64,000 nucleotides of DNA from Psychrobacter immobilis (GCA_904846145.1 CAJGZL010000001.1:1612001-1676000); one strand, 5' to 3'; positions 27,670 through 36,916 are shown, counted from the stretch's first letter. Numbers and translations are program-made. Notes: generated by a model from the letters alone, not told the origin.

Positions 27670-28568
27670 TAATTTCTAATTAGTAACTCATTTATTTGAC
27701 CGCGTTTTGAGCCTTTCGAATTGATGCTTCGACTGGCTTTCACTCGCTCAATATTGTAGCTACAATACAACTCATCGAAGAATAAGTTGTCTTTATCGGT
27801 ATTTGTAGTATCAGAATTACTGAGTAGCCACTGATGACCTTTCCTGTCTAATAAATCACAAAATTCCTTTAATTTCTCTTGATCTTGGTCATTAAAGCTA
27901 TTCTTAGCATATGCTGTAAAGCTTGATGATTCACTCAACGGCTTATAAGGAGGATCGATATAAAAAAAGGCAGGTAAGTTGTTTTTATTTAATCTTTCTA
28001 AATGAGTAAGTGTATCCTCATAATTCTGATTATATATCTCTACATTACTCAATACTTCAGAGGCTTTTAAAATAGTATCTTCGAATACGAAATTGGGTTT
28101 TTTATAACTACCAATAGGAACGTTGAACTCATTTTTGCTATTGACACGATATAAGCCATTGAAACCTGCACGATTCAGAAAAATGAATAATCCAGCATGC
28201 TCAATAGAATTAGCGGTGCGTAAGTTGAATAATTTGCGCTTAGCATAGTAGTAGGGTTGTTTCGCTTCTTTATCTTCAAGCTCATCATATTCTGATTGGA
28301 TGGTTTTCAAATAAGATAGTATTTCTTGAGGATTAGCTTTTATAACTTGATAAAGATTAATGAGATCTGTATTTATATCATTTATTATAATAGTAGATGG
28401 TGGGTTGTCACTTTCTAGTAAATGCAAAGCAAAAGCTGCACTGCCACTAAAAGGTTCCACATATACGTATGGCATACCCTTATGAACAAATTTTGGTAAC
28501 CGCTCAGTTATTTCTGTTATCAACTGGCTTTTGCCACCCACCCATTTTATAAATGGTTTTGCCATCAT
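27666..28568 (-). CDS. Dam/DpnM-like DNA adenine methyltransferase (alpha class)
   Basis: The 300-residue enzyme has FIKWVGGKSQLI (motif X/I) at residues 5-16, EPFSGSAAFALHL, the NRAGFNGLYRVN segment, and DPPYKPLSESSSFTAY (motif IV). This is the alpha-class order of Dam, M.DpnII and MboIA, which methylate adenine in GATC. It converges on and overlaps the nuclease gene. Its own promoter must lie to the right, in the gap before mltG. Confidence 0.92.
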   Translation of the reverse strand: MMAKPFIKWVGGKSQLITEITERLPKFVHKGMPYVYVEPFSGSAAFALHLLESDNPPSTIIINDINTDLINLYQVIKANPQEILSYLKTIQSEYDELEDKEAKQPYYYAKRKLFNLRTANSIEHAGLFIFLNRAGFNGLYRVNSKNEFNVPIGSYKKPNFVFEDTILKASEVLSNVEIYNQNYEDTLTHLERLNKNNLPAFFYIDPPYKPLSESSSFTAYAKNSFNDQDQEKLKEFCDLLDRKGHQWLLSNSDTTNTDKDNLFFDELYCSYNIERVKASRSINSKGSKRGQINELLIRNY

Positions 28569-28716
28569 CTACCATCCTTTTGCACAAAAAGTTCTATAAA
28601 ATTTTAGCGCATGATTATAGCATTTCTAACCTTAATTTTATCAAGCTAAATAAATTACATTGAAAACCAACCATTTCAATGCTAAATTCTAGCAAACCTT
28701 TGCCTCGCGAGTTGCC

Positions 28717-30090
28717 ATGAGCAAGCCGACCTCTGATCTACCGTCCAATAAGCCTGATGAACCTATCAAAAATGACGACGCTATAACGAATACTAGTAGC
28801 GATAACAGCGCTGCGTCTTCTATAAACGTAGAGCCTGTCGATGCGAACACTAACGTTAGTAATACAACGACAACGTCGAGCCAAGACGATAAGCCCGTAA
28901 AAGTGCTAGCGGATAGCGCTGTAGAAGAACCAGCACCAGTGACCGATATTTCGCTCATCAGTCAGCAGAATAAGCCACGCAAATACAAAAAAGACAATCA
29001 ATCGTTCTTTATGCAGCGCGGTTATCAGATACTGCTGGTGCTAGGACTTATTGCTGCTTTTTTATTGGTGATGGTTTATCAGACTCTGTTCGGTCGTATT
29101 GAGCAGCCCGAACAAAAAGTGACGATAGAGGCGGGTGATACTTATTATGGTCTATTGCCACAGTGGCAACAGCAGATTCCGCTATTCTCCGCGAGCATTG
29201 CCAAGTTCTATATCAAATCCCAAGTCGATGCACCACTGCATGCCGGTATCTATCAGCTGCCTGAGAATCCAACCATTGCTGAAGCCTTGCAAGTATTAGG
29301 ACAAGGCGCAAAAGTGGCGATGGTAAAGGTGCAGATTATCGAAGGTAAAACTTCAAAAGACTTATATCAGAACTTGCGGGACAATCCAGGCATAACTAAA
29401 GAGATTCTCACCGCAGATGCGGATAATAAGAGCATCGCTGAGGCGCTAGACTTAGTCGGTATCTTGCCTGACTCAGTGATCAATAGCGATGACCCTATCG
29501 TCAGCTATAACTTGGAGGGCTGGTTTACCCCTGATACTTACTATTATGGTGAAGGTGCAACCGACAGGCAAGTATTGACCGACCTCTATAAGCGTCAGCA
29601 GCAAGCACTGACGGCAGCGTGGGAGAACCGTGCGCCAGATCTACCGTATAGCAGTCCTTATGAAGCGCTAGTGATGGCATCTATTATCGAAAAAGAAACC
29701 AGCGTGGCAAGCGAGCGTCCGTTGGTATCAGCAGTGTTCAATAACCGTTTGAACAAAAGCATGCGCATGCAGACTGATCCGACTATTATTTATGGTATGG
29801 GCAGTCGCTACGATGGTAATATTCGCCGCAAAGATATCGATGAAAAGACAGGTTATAACACCTATCAGATCGACGGCTTGCCACCGACGCCTATTGCGCT
29901 GCCCTCAGCAGCTTCTATTGAAGCGACTTTACATCCTGCTGACTCTGAGGCCTTGTACTTCGTAGCGACAGGCACGGGCGGACATAAATTTACCAACAGT
30001 TTGGCGGATCATAATAGAGCGGTGCAGGCGTATCTAAAAGTGATGCGTGAGAAAAAATCTCAAATTGCACCTACGGAAATTACTGAATAG
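28717..30090 (+). CDS. mltG: Endolytic murein transglycosylase MltG (YceG-like)
   Basis: The 457-residue protein has a long polar N-terminus (about 1-100, rich in Asn, Ser, Asp). One transmembrane helix follows (YQILLVLGLIAAFLLVMVYQ, about 106-125), then the periplasmic LysM-like and YceG domain. The catalytic glutamate lies in SIIEKETS (about residue 324), followed by VFNNRLNKSMRMQTDPTIIY. MltG cleaves nascent glycan strands and sets their length. The usual order pabC-mltG-tmk is present, with the island inserted upstream. Confidence 0.93.
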   Translation: MSKPTSDLPSNKPDEPIKNDDAITNTSSDNSAASSINVEPVDANTNVSNTTTTSSQDDKPVKVLADSAVEEPAPVTDISLISQQNKPRKYKKDNQSFFMQRGYQILLVLGLIAAFLLVMVYQTLFGRIEQPEQKVTIEAGDTYYGLLPQWQQQIPLFSASIAKFYIKSQVDAPLHAGIYQLPENPTIAEALQVLGQGAKVAMVKVQIIEGKTSKDLYQNLRDNPGITKEILTADADNKSIAEALDLVGILPDSVINSDDPIVSYNLEGWFTPDTYYYGEGATDRQVLTDLYKRQQQALTAAWENRAPDLPYSSPYEALVMASIIEKETSVASERPLVSAVFNNRLNKSMRMQTDPTIIYGMGSRYDGNIRRKDIDEKTGYNTYQIDGLPPTPIALPSAASIEATLHPADSEALYFVATGTGGHKFTNSLADHNRAVQAYLKVMREKKSQIAPTEITE

Positions 30091-30126
30091 TACAATTGGT
30101 CAAAACTTATCTCTTTTTGATACCTT

Positions 30127-30171
30127 TAGCTGACTACTGCCAAAATAGGCGCAGTGAGTCAGCTATTTTTT
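30127..30171 (+). terminator. Terminator between mltG and tmk
   Basis: TAGCTGACT...ACTGC pairs with GCAGT..AGTCAGCTA and is followed by TTTTTT. It separates tmk from mltG. Confidence 0.78.
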
Positions 30172-30232
30172 AACGATACTTATCGTAAATACTCTCTATA
30201 AATATTATACCTATCATAAATAAGGCTTACGC

Positions 30233-30931
30233 ATGTCAGCAGCTACAGTTATCCACTCAACGACAATGACTGCTAGTAATGAGCTCAAAAGCGCGTCCGA
30301 ACTGGGACGCTTTATTAGCTTTGAGGGTACCGAAGGCGTCGGTAAAACCACTGCCATTGAAGCCTTGTGTGCATGCTTGCAAGACAATGGCATTGACTAT
30401 CTGCGCACTCGTGAGCCAGGTGGCAGCCCGTTTGCTGAGCGTCTGCGCTCTATATTGCTCGATCCTGCCACTAGCATCGATGATGATACGGAGTTATTGC
30501 TTTTATTTGCAGCGCGTTGTGATCATATGCAACAAGTGATTTTGCCTGCCTTATCACAGGGCACTTGGGTTATCTGTGATCGTTTTACCGACTCAACCAT
30601 CGCCTATCAAGGTTATGGCCGCGCTCATGGCGATAGCGTAATGCTAACCAAGATTGATACGCTAATAGCGCAGTTTATTCCACAGTTACCTGAGCTGACG
30701 TTATGGTTAGACTTGCCAGTGGATGAGGGGATGGCGAGGGCAGGCAAGCGCAGCGTAGCGGATCGTTTTGAGCAGCAGGCGAGCGACTTCTTCATGCGCA
30801 TATACGAAGGTTTTTCGGCCTTGGCAGATCAGCATCCTGATCGCATACAGCGTATCGATGCTAATGGAAGTAGCGAAGAGGTAAACGCTCGTATTTGGCA
30901 AGTAATTAGCGCGCGTTTTGATTTATCGTAG
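30233..30931 (+). CDS. tmk: Thymidylate kinase
   Basis: The 232-residue kinase has the P-loop FEGTEGVGKTT (about 30-40), the DR motif in WVICDRFTDSTIAYQGYGR, TREPGGSPFAERLR and a lid segment with GKRSVADRFEQQ. It phosphorylates dTMP to dTDP. The first 25 residues are polar and not part of the fold. An internal start such as MTASNELKS is possible, but none has a better ribosome site. Confidence 0.94.
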   Translation: MSAATVIHSTTMTASNELKSASELGRFISFEGTEGVGKTTAIEALCACLQDNGIDYLRTREPGGSPFAERLRSILLDPATSIDDDTELLLLFAARCDHMQQVILPALSQGTWVICDRFTDSTIAYQGYGRAHGDSVMLTKIDTLIAQFIPQLPELTLWLDLPVDEGMARAGKRSVADRFEQQASDFFMRIYEGFSALADQHPDRIQRIDANGSSEEVNARIWQVISARFDLS

Positions 30932-30958
30932 TCAGTAACCTTTTAAAAGAAAATCACA

Positions 30959-30992
30959 AAAAAATCCCAGCCACTGTGAACTGGGATTTTTG
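30959..30992. terminator. Bidirectional intrinsic terminator
   Basis: AAAAATCCCAG and CTGGGATTTTT form a hairpin between tmk and the convergent antiporter gene. Confidence 0.88.
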
Positions 30993-31032
30993 TTTTGACT
31001 GACTATTCTGACCTGACTATATTGATCAACAG

Positions 31033-33387
31033 CTACTTGTCTAGATCTGACTTATCTGGTTTAGCAGCGTTGTCTTTACTATCTACTTTATCGACACGAT
31101 CATCGGTATCGGGTAAGCGTTTTGGATCCAGTGACCCTTTTTTGGTCTTAGGTGCGCTACCACTACCATTGGCTTTTGACTTTATAACCTCTATAGATTC
31201 GGCAGTTGTATTTTTTGGTGTCGCTGAACCATCAATAGCAGGCTTAGACTCTATACTCTGCGCACCCTTCTGTTTAACAGCATCGACCTCATTTGCATCA
31301 GTAGCAGTTGGCTTAGTAGCTACCGAATCTGTAGATAGCGTTGTCTTGCCAGCATTCAATTTGCTTTGAGAAGAGTTATCAATAGTATCATCTGCACCCT
31401 TAGAGACTATCTGATCTTTATTATCAGCAGTATCAGTGTTGACACCATTATCGATATCATTATTACTATTGGCGATCTCATTATTACTGTTATCATCTTC
31501 TAGCGCTTTTTCTTTGCGCTTTTCAGGCGCTTTAGAATTGGCCTCAAAATGTGCATCAGCTACTACGCGCGCTTGTTCTTGCTTGGCGGTGACGTCCACA
31601 GCTTTTGGCTGCACTTCATCCTCGATGACTAAGGCAATGAGCTTACGATCGCGTGCTACTGTGCCATCGAACTTGTCGGTAATCACATGCAGCTTGCCTT
31701 CTTTATCGACAGTATAGAGCGGCACAAATTGCTTATTGTCGGCTTTATATTGCTCAAAGCTATAGCTGTCAGTAATGTTAGTGATCTTAATCTTAGCCTT
31801 TCTTGAGATCATACTGGCAAGCTTAGTATAAGTGACGTCTTTGCCAAACATCCACTGGGATGAGAAGTTTGACTGTTTATCATCGCGCTCATTTTTGACT
31901 TTCTCTTCACTGAATTTGAGACGATAGAGACTACGCTCACCGAATTCATGACGATAATGAATCTCAGATAAAGTGTTCATTTCGCGATCCATACTCATCG
32001 CAAACAGATGACCGATACCGATAAGATCAAGATGATGATCAGCATGATCGGAAATAGGATTACCAAAGTAAGTACGCAGGCCACTCATCCGTGCACCTGC
32101 AATGTTAGTGTAGTTGTTGTGCGCCACAATCACATCAAACCCTTGCTCTTTTAGAGAAGTCGCCACCATCAAAGCGACAGGGTTGGAGCCGACGACCAAA
32201 ATACCGTTGGTCTCAGGCTCACGCACGCCAAGCAAATTACCGACAAACTTTGCCCCTAGACCCTGAATCATGACCGTACCGATAATGACCATAAATACTA
32301 GTGGAACTAGCAGCTCAACACCTTGAATATCATACTCTTGCAGGCGGATAGCAAACAGTGAGGAGATGGCAGCAGCAACGATACCACGCGGACCGATCCA
32401 GCTAATCATCAGCTTTTCATTAGTGCGCAGGTTTGAGCCGATAGAGGATGCCCAAACGGACAGCGGACGCGCGATAAACATCACGATAGCCAGTAGTACT
32501 AATCCTGCAAAGCCCACACTCATCAAGCTTGCCAGCTCAACACGAGCCGCTAGAATAATAAACAATACAGAGATAAGTAGTATAGTTAAGGACTCATTAA
32601 ACTCTAGAATAGTATCGCGTGGGAATTTTGGCCAGTTAGCTAGCGCCACACCCAGTACGGTAACGGTTAATAGTCCAGACTCATGCTCTAAGTGGTTAGA
32701 GATTGAGAAGAGCAAAAGAACATAGGCAAGCGTAAACACATTACGCAAAAACTCAGGAATCATATGGCGACGCATCAAGAACGCCAAGAACCAAGCGCCC
32801 GCCATACCGATAGCCGTCGCTAATATGACAATTTTGGCGAACAGTAAAATACTGCTAGCCTCGCCACCAGAGATAATATATTCATAGACCAATACCACCG
32901 CAATGGCTCCGATAGGATCAATGATGATACCTTCCCACTTTAGGATATTGGAGATGGTCTTGTTAGGCCGTACACTACGTAGTAGCGGCATGATTACCGT
33001 AGGGCCAGTCACACATACCAATGCACCGAACAGCAACGCGATCAGCGGATCGACATCGAATAGTAGATAGGTTGAGAGCGCAACGATGGCGATAGTAATG
33101 AGTACCCCAACGGATACCAGCATCTGCACCACAGTACCGTGCTGTTTGATCTCATCGAACTCTAAGGTCAATGAGCCTTCAAATAAAATGATTGCCACCC
33201 CTAAAGAGATGAACGGAAACATCAGCTCGCCTAACACCAAGTCAGGGTCAAAAACCCCTAATATAGGACCTGCAATAATACCAATGAGCAATAAAAATAA
33301 AATGGACGGTTGCTTTAAGTACCAAGCCAACCATTGTGCCGCGATGCCTATTGCAACTACGCCAGATAGCAGTAGAGCAGTATCCAT
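31033..33387 (-). CDS. CPA1-type cation:proton antiporter with Rossmann domain and long polar tail
   Basis: The 784-residue protein has three parts. Residues 1 to about 390 hold 11-13 hydrophobic helices with CVTGPTVIMPLLRSVRP and WEGIIIDPIGAIAVVL, the ion-binding region of CPA1 exchangers. From about 392 a Rossmann-like TrkA-N domain follows (ILVVGSNPVALMVATSL). From about 600 to the end is a charged, Asp/Asn/Ser/Lys-rich tail with no hydrophobic core. The transported ion (Na+ or K+) is not determinable. The Rossmann domain suggests gating by nucleotide or by a K+-type ligand. Confidence 0.85.
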   Translation of the reverse strand: MDTALLLSGVVAIGIAAQWLAWYLKQPSILFLLLIGIIAGPILGVFDPDLVLGELMFPFISLGVAIILFEGSLTLEFDEIKQHGTVVQMLVSVGVLITIAIVALSTYLLFDVDPLIALLFGALVCVTGPTVIMPLLRSVRPNKTISNILKWEGIIIDPIGAIAVVLVYEYIISGGEASSILLFAKIVILATAIGMAGAWFLAFLMRRHMIPEFLRNVFTLAYVLLLFSISNHLEHESGLLTVTVLGVALANWPKFPRDTILEFNESLTILLISVLFIILAARVELASLMSVGFAGLVLLAIVMFIARPLSVWASSIGSNLRTNEKLMISWIGPRGIVAAAISSLFAIRLQEYDIQGVELLVPLVFMVIIGTVMIQGLGAKFVGNLLGVREPETNGILVVGSNPVALMVATSLKEQGFDVIVAHNNYTNIAGARMSGLRTYFGNPISDHADHHLDLIGIGHLFAMSMDREMNTLSEIHYRHEFGERSLYRLKFSEEKVKNERDDKQSNFSSQWMFGKDVTYTKLASMISRKAKIKITNITDSYSFEQYKADNKQFVPLYTVDKEGKLHVITDKFDGTVARDRKLIALVIEDEVQPKAVDVTAKQEQARVVADAHFEANSKAPEKRKEKALEDDNSNNEIANSNNDIDNGVNTDTADNKDQIVSKGADDTIDNSSQSKLNAGKTTLSTDSVATKPTATDANEVDAVKQKGAQSIESKPAIDGSATPKNTTAESIEVIKSKANGSGSAPKTKKGSLDPKRLPDTDDRVDKVDSKDNAAKPDKSDLDK

Positions 33388-33825
33388 AAATTGATCCTTT
33401 ATAAACGTATGCTGTTAGATATTAGCTATATAGTTACCACTATAAATCATCGCTGACGATAATAATGATATAGAGTAGTTAGTAATTAGTAACAATACTC
33501 GTGGACAAAAATAGTAATATCTAAAGATAAGTAGTGTTTATAGGTAAAAGAGGCTAATTTAGACATCGACTTGTTAAGAACTATAACTAAAAGCAGCAAC
33601 ATATAACTAATAATATTAGCTCACAAGAAAGCCTGTAAACTTTATATATTGACTTTTGCCGACTATGATAATAATTTTACTTGTTATAATAGCATGATTT
33701 TATTTGGCTTGTATTAGACCCTATTTAACCAACGATTATGATCTAATAACTACTCTCTAATAACTATCGCTCAACAACAAGTATCACTCAATAACAAGAC
33801 AAAAAAGACCGTCTAAGGAATAACC
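33388..33825. other. Antiporter/protease intergenic region with short direct repeats
   Basis: 438 AT-rich bases between divergent genes. At 33742-33769 two 14-bp units (TCTAATAACTACTC and TCTAATAACTATCG) are followed by looser CAACAACAAG/CAATAACAAG copies up to the protease ribosome site. No further feature was recognised. Confidence 0.55.
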
Positions 33826-35262
33826 ATGCAGACTCAACGCCGCGCCTCTATCATTCGCTGTTGGTTAAGACATAGTGCGTTGGCAATCGCCGTTGCGACT
33901 ACTATGACTACAGGTATCGGTCTAGCGACGACTACTGTACAAGCGGCTGTGACTACCGCTGACTTCTCAGATTTAGTACAGCAAGTCACACCTGGGGTCG
34001 CCCGAGTCAATGTCACTAAGACCGTAAGTGAATCGGAGTTGGCTAAAGCCCAAACCGCTGAGCTACTGCGTCAGTTTTTTGGCAATCGTATAGATATTCC
34101 TGAGCAGGCAACCCAGCCTGCTATCGAACACGCTTACGGCACAGGGTTTTTTGTGACGGCGGATGGTTATATGCTGACCAATCACCATGTCATTGAAGGC
34201 GCTGACACAATCACAGTGACTCTGAATGATCGCACCGAGCTTGATGCCACCTTGATAGGTAGTGATGAGCGCTCAGATGTGGCGGTGCTAAAAGTCGTTG
34301 GCGCCCAACTGCCAGCCCTACCTATTGGCGACTCTAATAGCTTAAAGGTAGGTGAGCCAGTCCTAGCTATCGGCTCGCCGTTTGGCTTTGACTATTCAGC
34401 TTCTGCAGGTATCGTCAGTGCCAAATCGCGCAGCTTCTCAAGAGAGACTAGCGTACCCTTTATCCAAACGGATGTCGCGCTAAATCCTGGTAATTCAGGC
34501 GGACCGCTATTTAACCAGCGCGGCGAAGTCATCGGCATCAATTCGCGCATTTTTAGTGGTACGGGTGGTTATATGGGTTTGTCGTTCTCCATACCGATTG
34601 ATGCGGCGATGGATATTTATGAGCAGCTCAAAGCCAATGGCGAAGTATCGCGGGCCTATCTTGGTATTTATCCGCAAGATATCGATCGTAATTTGGCCGA
34701 AGTGTATAAACTGGAGCGACCGCAAGGCGCACTATTGACTCGGGTATCCCCTGATTCACCTGCCCAAAAAGCAGGGCTTAAAACGGGTGATATTATATTA
34801 GAATACAACGACACTAAGATTATGCGCGCCTCAGATTTATTGAATTTAATCAATCGCGCGCGCCCCGATGATGGCTTTAAAGTACAAGTACAGCGCGATG
34901 GTAAAGCGTTACTTATCAGCGGCAAGCTGAGCGATGCGCTAACAGATGTACAAGCAGAAGGCAGCGGGCAGCGCGATAATGAGGTGCGTTTAGGACTTAG
35001 GTTACGCAATTTGCTCCCTGATGAACAAGCGGAGCTTGAAGATGATAAAGAGGGCGTGCTAGTTACTGCCGCTGATCCAACAGGTCTTGGCGCACGTTCG
35101 GGAGTTTTGGCAGGTGATATCATCACGAATTTGCACCAAACCCCAATCACCAAAGCCTCTGACTTTAATGCGGCAATCTCCTCATTACCCGAAAAAGGGG
35201 TGGTTACTATTGGCTTAATACGCCAAGGTATTCCGGCAATTATTGGCTTGAGGATTGAGTAG
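33826..35262 (+). CDS. Do-family periplasmic serine protease (DegP/MucD type)
   Basis: The 478-residue protein has a signal peptide (cleavage near VQAA, about residue 40) and a trypsin-like domain with catalytic triad H121 (NHHVIEG), D151 (RSDVAVLKV) and S224 (NPGNSGGPLF). Two PDZ domains follow, starting near GAYLGIYP-like residues about 278 and at about 380. The family degrades or refolds misfolded envelope proteins. Without the sigma-E/MucABC neighbours the exact type (DegP, DegQ or MucD) is not settled. TAAGGA precedes the ATG. Confidence 0.92.
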   Translation: MQTQRRASIIRCWLRHSALAIAVATTMTTGIGLATTTVQAAVTTADFSDLVQQVTPGVARVNVTKTVSESELAKAQTAELLRQFFGNRIDIPEQATQPAIEHAYGTGFFVTADGYMLTNHHVIEGADTITVTLNDRTELDATLIGSDERSDVAVLKVVGAQLPALPIGDSNSLKVGEPVLAIGSPFGFDYSASAGIVSAKSRSFSRETSVPFIQTDVALNPGNSGGPLFNQRGEVIGINSRIFSGTGGYMGLSFSIPIDAAMDIYEQLKANGEVSRAYLGIYPQDIDRNLAEVYKLERPQGALLTRVSPDSPAQKAGLKTGDIILEYNDTKIMRASDLLNLINRARPDDGFKVQVQRDGKALLISGKLSDALTDVQAEGSGQRDNEVRLGLRLRNLLPDEQAELEDDKEGVLVTAADPTGLGARSGVLAGDIITNLHQTPITKASDFNAAISSLPEKGVVTIGLIRQGIPAIIGLRIE

Positions 35263-35400
35263 GTCATAGACACAACTATTCGAGAATCTTAACTCATTAA
35301 CCTTGTCTTAACCTGTAATTGATAGATAGCGACCAAATTAAAATATGTTACACTAGCGGACGTTTATAGCAGTATTTTTATTATGCTTTTTATTAAAGGG

Positions 35401-35462
35401 TCAATAGTAATTATTGATAGCCCAAAAATCAGCGTTGCTTATAGACTAGCATTGTCTATAAG
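35401..35462. promoter_or_regulatory. Two inverted repeats upstream of dapA
   Basis: TCAATA-N5-TATTGA (35401-35417) and a perfect 9-bp-arm repeat CTTATAGAC-N7-GTCTATAAG (35438-35462) lie about 100-160 bp before dapA. They could be operator sites or structure in the leader. No known lysine riboswitch elements were seen here. Confidence 0.5.
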
Positions 35463-35558
35463 ATAGTAATATAAACTTCAAGCAAGGAAAAAATCCTTGT
35501 CACGACCTATCACATGACAGCTTTTACAAAAGCTAGGATAATACAGTAAGGCACGGTT

Positions 35559-36476
35559 ATGAGCACAGCATATGACGAGATAAAAACCCGACTCCAAGGC
35601 TCTATGGTAGCTTTGGTGACGCCCATGAATCCTGACGGCACGGTCGATTACAAACGTCTGGCAGATCTCATAGATTGGCAAATCGATCAAGGTACTCATT
35701 GCTTAGTAGCAGTGGGCACGACAGGTGAGTCGGCAACATTGTCCATGCAAGAGCACAGCGAAGTGATTCGCTATTTTGTACAGCATGTCAAAGGTCGAGT
35801 ACCCGTTGTAGCAGGGACAGGCGCGAATAATACGACTGAAGCGATCAAGCTCACTCAAGATGCCAAAGATGCAGGAGCCGACTGTGCATTGCTAGTCGCT
35901 CCTTATTATAATAAGCCGCCACAAGAGGGTTTATATCAGCACTATAAAGCTATTGCCGAAGCGGTTGCTATACCGCAAATGCTCTATAATGTGCCTGGGC
36001 GTACGGTCGTGGATATCGCGCAAGAGACCGTTGAGCGTTTGGCTGATATCGATAATATTGTCTCAATCAAAGATGCTACAGGTTCTTTAGAGCGTGGTGA
36101 AAAACTGATTCAGGCGGTCGGTGATAGACTGGTAGTATTATCAGGTGATGATAGTACGGCGCTTGAGCTGATAAAATGCGGCAGTAAAGGCAATATCTCA
36201 GTGACCGCCAATGTCGCGCCAAAAGCTATGAGCGAGAGCTTTACAGCAGCGCTACGTGGTGATTTTGCTGCTGCAAACGTGGCACATGATGTGATCAAGC
36301 ATCTACATCGCGACTTGTTTATCGAGTCAAGCCCGATCCCAGCCAAATATGCGCTGCACAAGATGGGCATGATTGATACTGGTATTCGCCTGCCTTTAGT
36401 TTGGCTGGCAGATGAGCATCACGCTACGATTGATAACGCTCTAGTACAAGCCAATATTGCTACCAAATTGCTTTAA
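35559..36476 (+). CDS. dapA: 4-hydroxy-tetrahydrodipicolinate synthase
   Basis: The 305-residue TIM-barrel enzyme has the active-site residues of DapA: T54-T55 in GTTGES, Y143 in YNVPGRT and Schiff-base lysine K171 in SIKDATGS. It condenses pyruvate with aspartate semialdehyde, the first committed step to diaminopimelate and lysine. AAGG lies upstream of the ATG. The next genes are a BamC-like lipoprotein and purC, the same order as dapA-bamC-purC in E. coli. Confidence 0.96.
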   Translation: MSTAYDEIKTRLQGSMVALVTPMNPDGTVDYKRLADLIDWQIDQGTHCLVAVGTTGESATLSMQEHSEVIRYFVQHVKGRVPVVAGTGANNTTEAIKLTQDAKDAGADCALLVAPYYNKPPQEGLYQHYKAIAEAVAIPQMLYNVPGRTVVDIAQETVERLADIDNIVSIKDATGSLERGEKLIQAVGDRLVVLSGDDSTALELIKCGSKGNISVTANVAPKAMSESFTAALRGDFAAANVAHDVIKHLHRDLFIESSPIPAKYALHKMGMIDTGIRLPLVWLADEHHATIDNALVQANIATKLL

Positions 36477-36481
36477 GCTTT

Positions 36482-36514
36482 AAAGCTGAGTACTTGTAGT
36501 GATTGCTCAGCTTT
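36482..36514 (+). terminator. Stem-loop after dapA (weak terminator or attenuator)
   Basis: AAAGCTGAG pairs with CTCAGCTTT around a 15-base loop. The T-run is poor, so read-through into the next gene is likely. Confidence 0.5.
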
Positions 36515-36595
36515 ATATGAATACCACCAACGATCAGTCAAAAGGCTGTATAAGCTTACTTTGCTAGATAACTTGCTTACTAACCTAGAGATACT

Positions 36596-36916
36596 ATGAT
36601 GAAAACATCATTTACTATGCCTAAAGCTACGCCCATCTTATTGTCTATTATAATGGGTAGCACCTTAGTTTTGAGTGGTTGTCAGGCTACAAAAGATTTT
36701 ATTGGTAAACGCGACAATGGTAGCTTGGAGTATCAGCAAAGCCAAAAGCTTGCGCCACTACAGCTACCGACTGATCAGCAGACCGCACCTTTTGTCCCTT
36801 TATATCCCACGCCAAACGTTGGGCAAAACACACTCGTCTTACAAAACGAAGCAGGCAAACAATATCAGTTGCCAAAGCCTGAGCGCGCTGTGGCGGTAAC
36901 GGCTCCGAATCAATAA
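36596..36916 (+). CDS. Short BamC-like lipoprotein
   Basis: This 106-residue lipoprotein has lipobox LSGC (lipidated C29). It then has a proline- and glutamine-rich, probably extended segment: GSLEYQQSQKLAPLQLP, then FVPLYPTPN and LPKPERAVA. The pattern resembles the N-terminal unstructured part of BamC, where it binds BamD. The gene sits exactly where bamC (nlpB) lies in other gammaproteobacteria, between dapA and purC. The two helix-grip domains of BamC (about 240 residues) are absent. The assignment rests on position and N-terminal similarity. Confidence 0.68.
   Translation: MMKTSFTMPKATPILLSIIMGSTLVLSGCQATKDFIGKRDNGSLEYQQSQKLAPLQLPTDQQTAPFVPLYPTPNVGQNTLVLQNEAGKQYQLPKPERAVAVTAPNQ

Larger units (their letters stand above)
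25593..28568. other. Restriction-modification island between pabC and mltG
   Basis: Five tightly packed genes sit inside what is otherwise a pabC-mltG-tmk cluster: a DpnA-like methyltransferase, an 83-residue protein, a C-protein, a MutH/Sau3AI-like nuclease and a Dam-like methyltransferase. The island looks more AT-rich than its flanks. No integrase, transposase or clear terminal repeat was seen. The probable recognition sequence is GATC, inferred from all three enzyme families. Confidence 0.88.

Noticed and set aside
25593-28568. Insertion sequence or prophage origin of the restriction island
   Set aside because: No transposase, integrase or clear flanking direct repeat was seen.
34668-35273. 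201-residue minus-strand frame opposite the protease gene
   Set aside because: It is the mirror frame of the PDZ-domain coding region, rich in Ser and Arg as expected for an antisense shadow.
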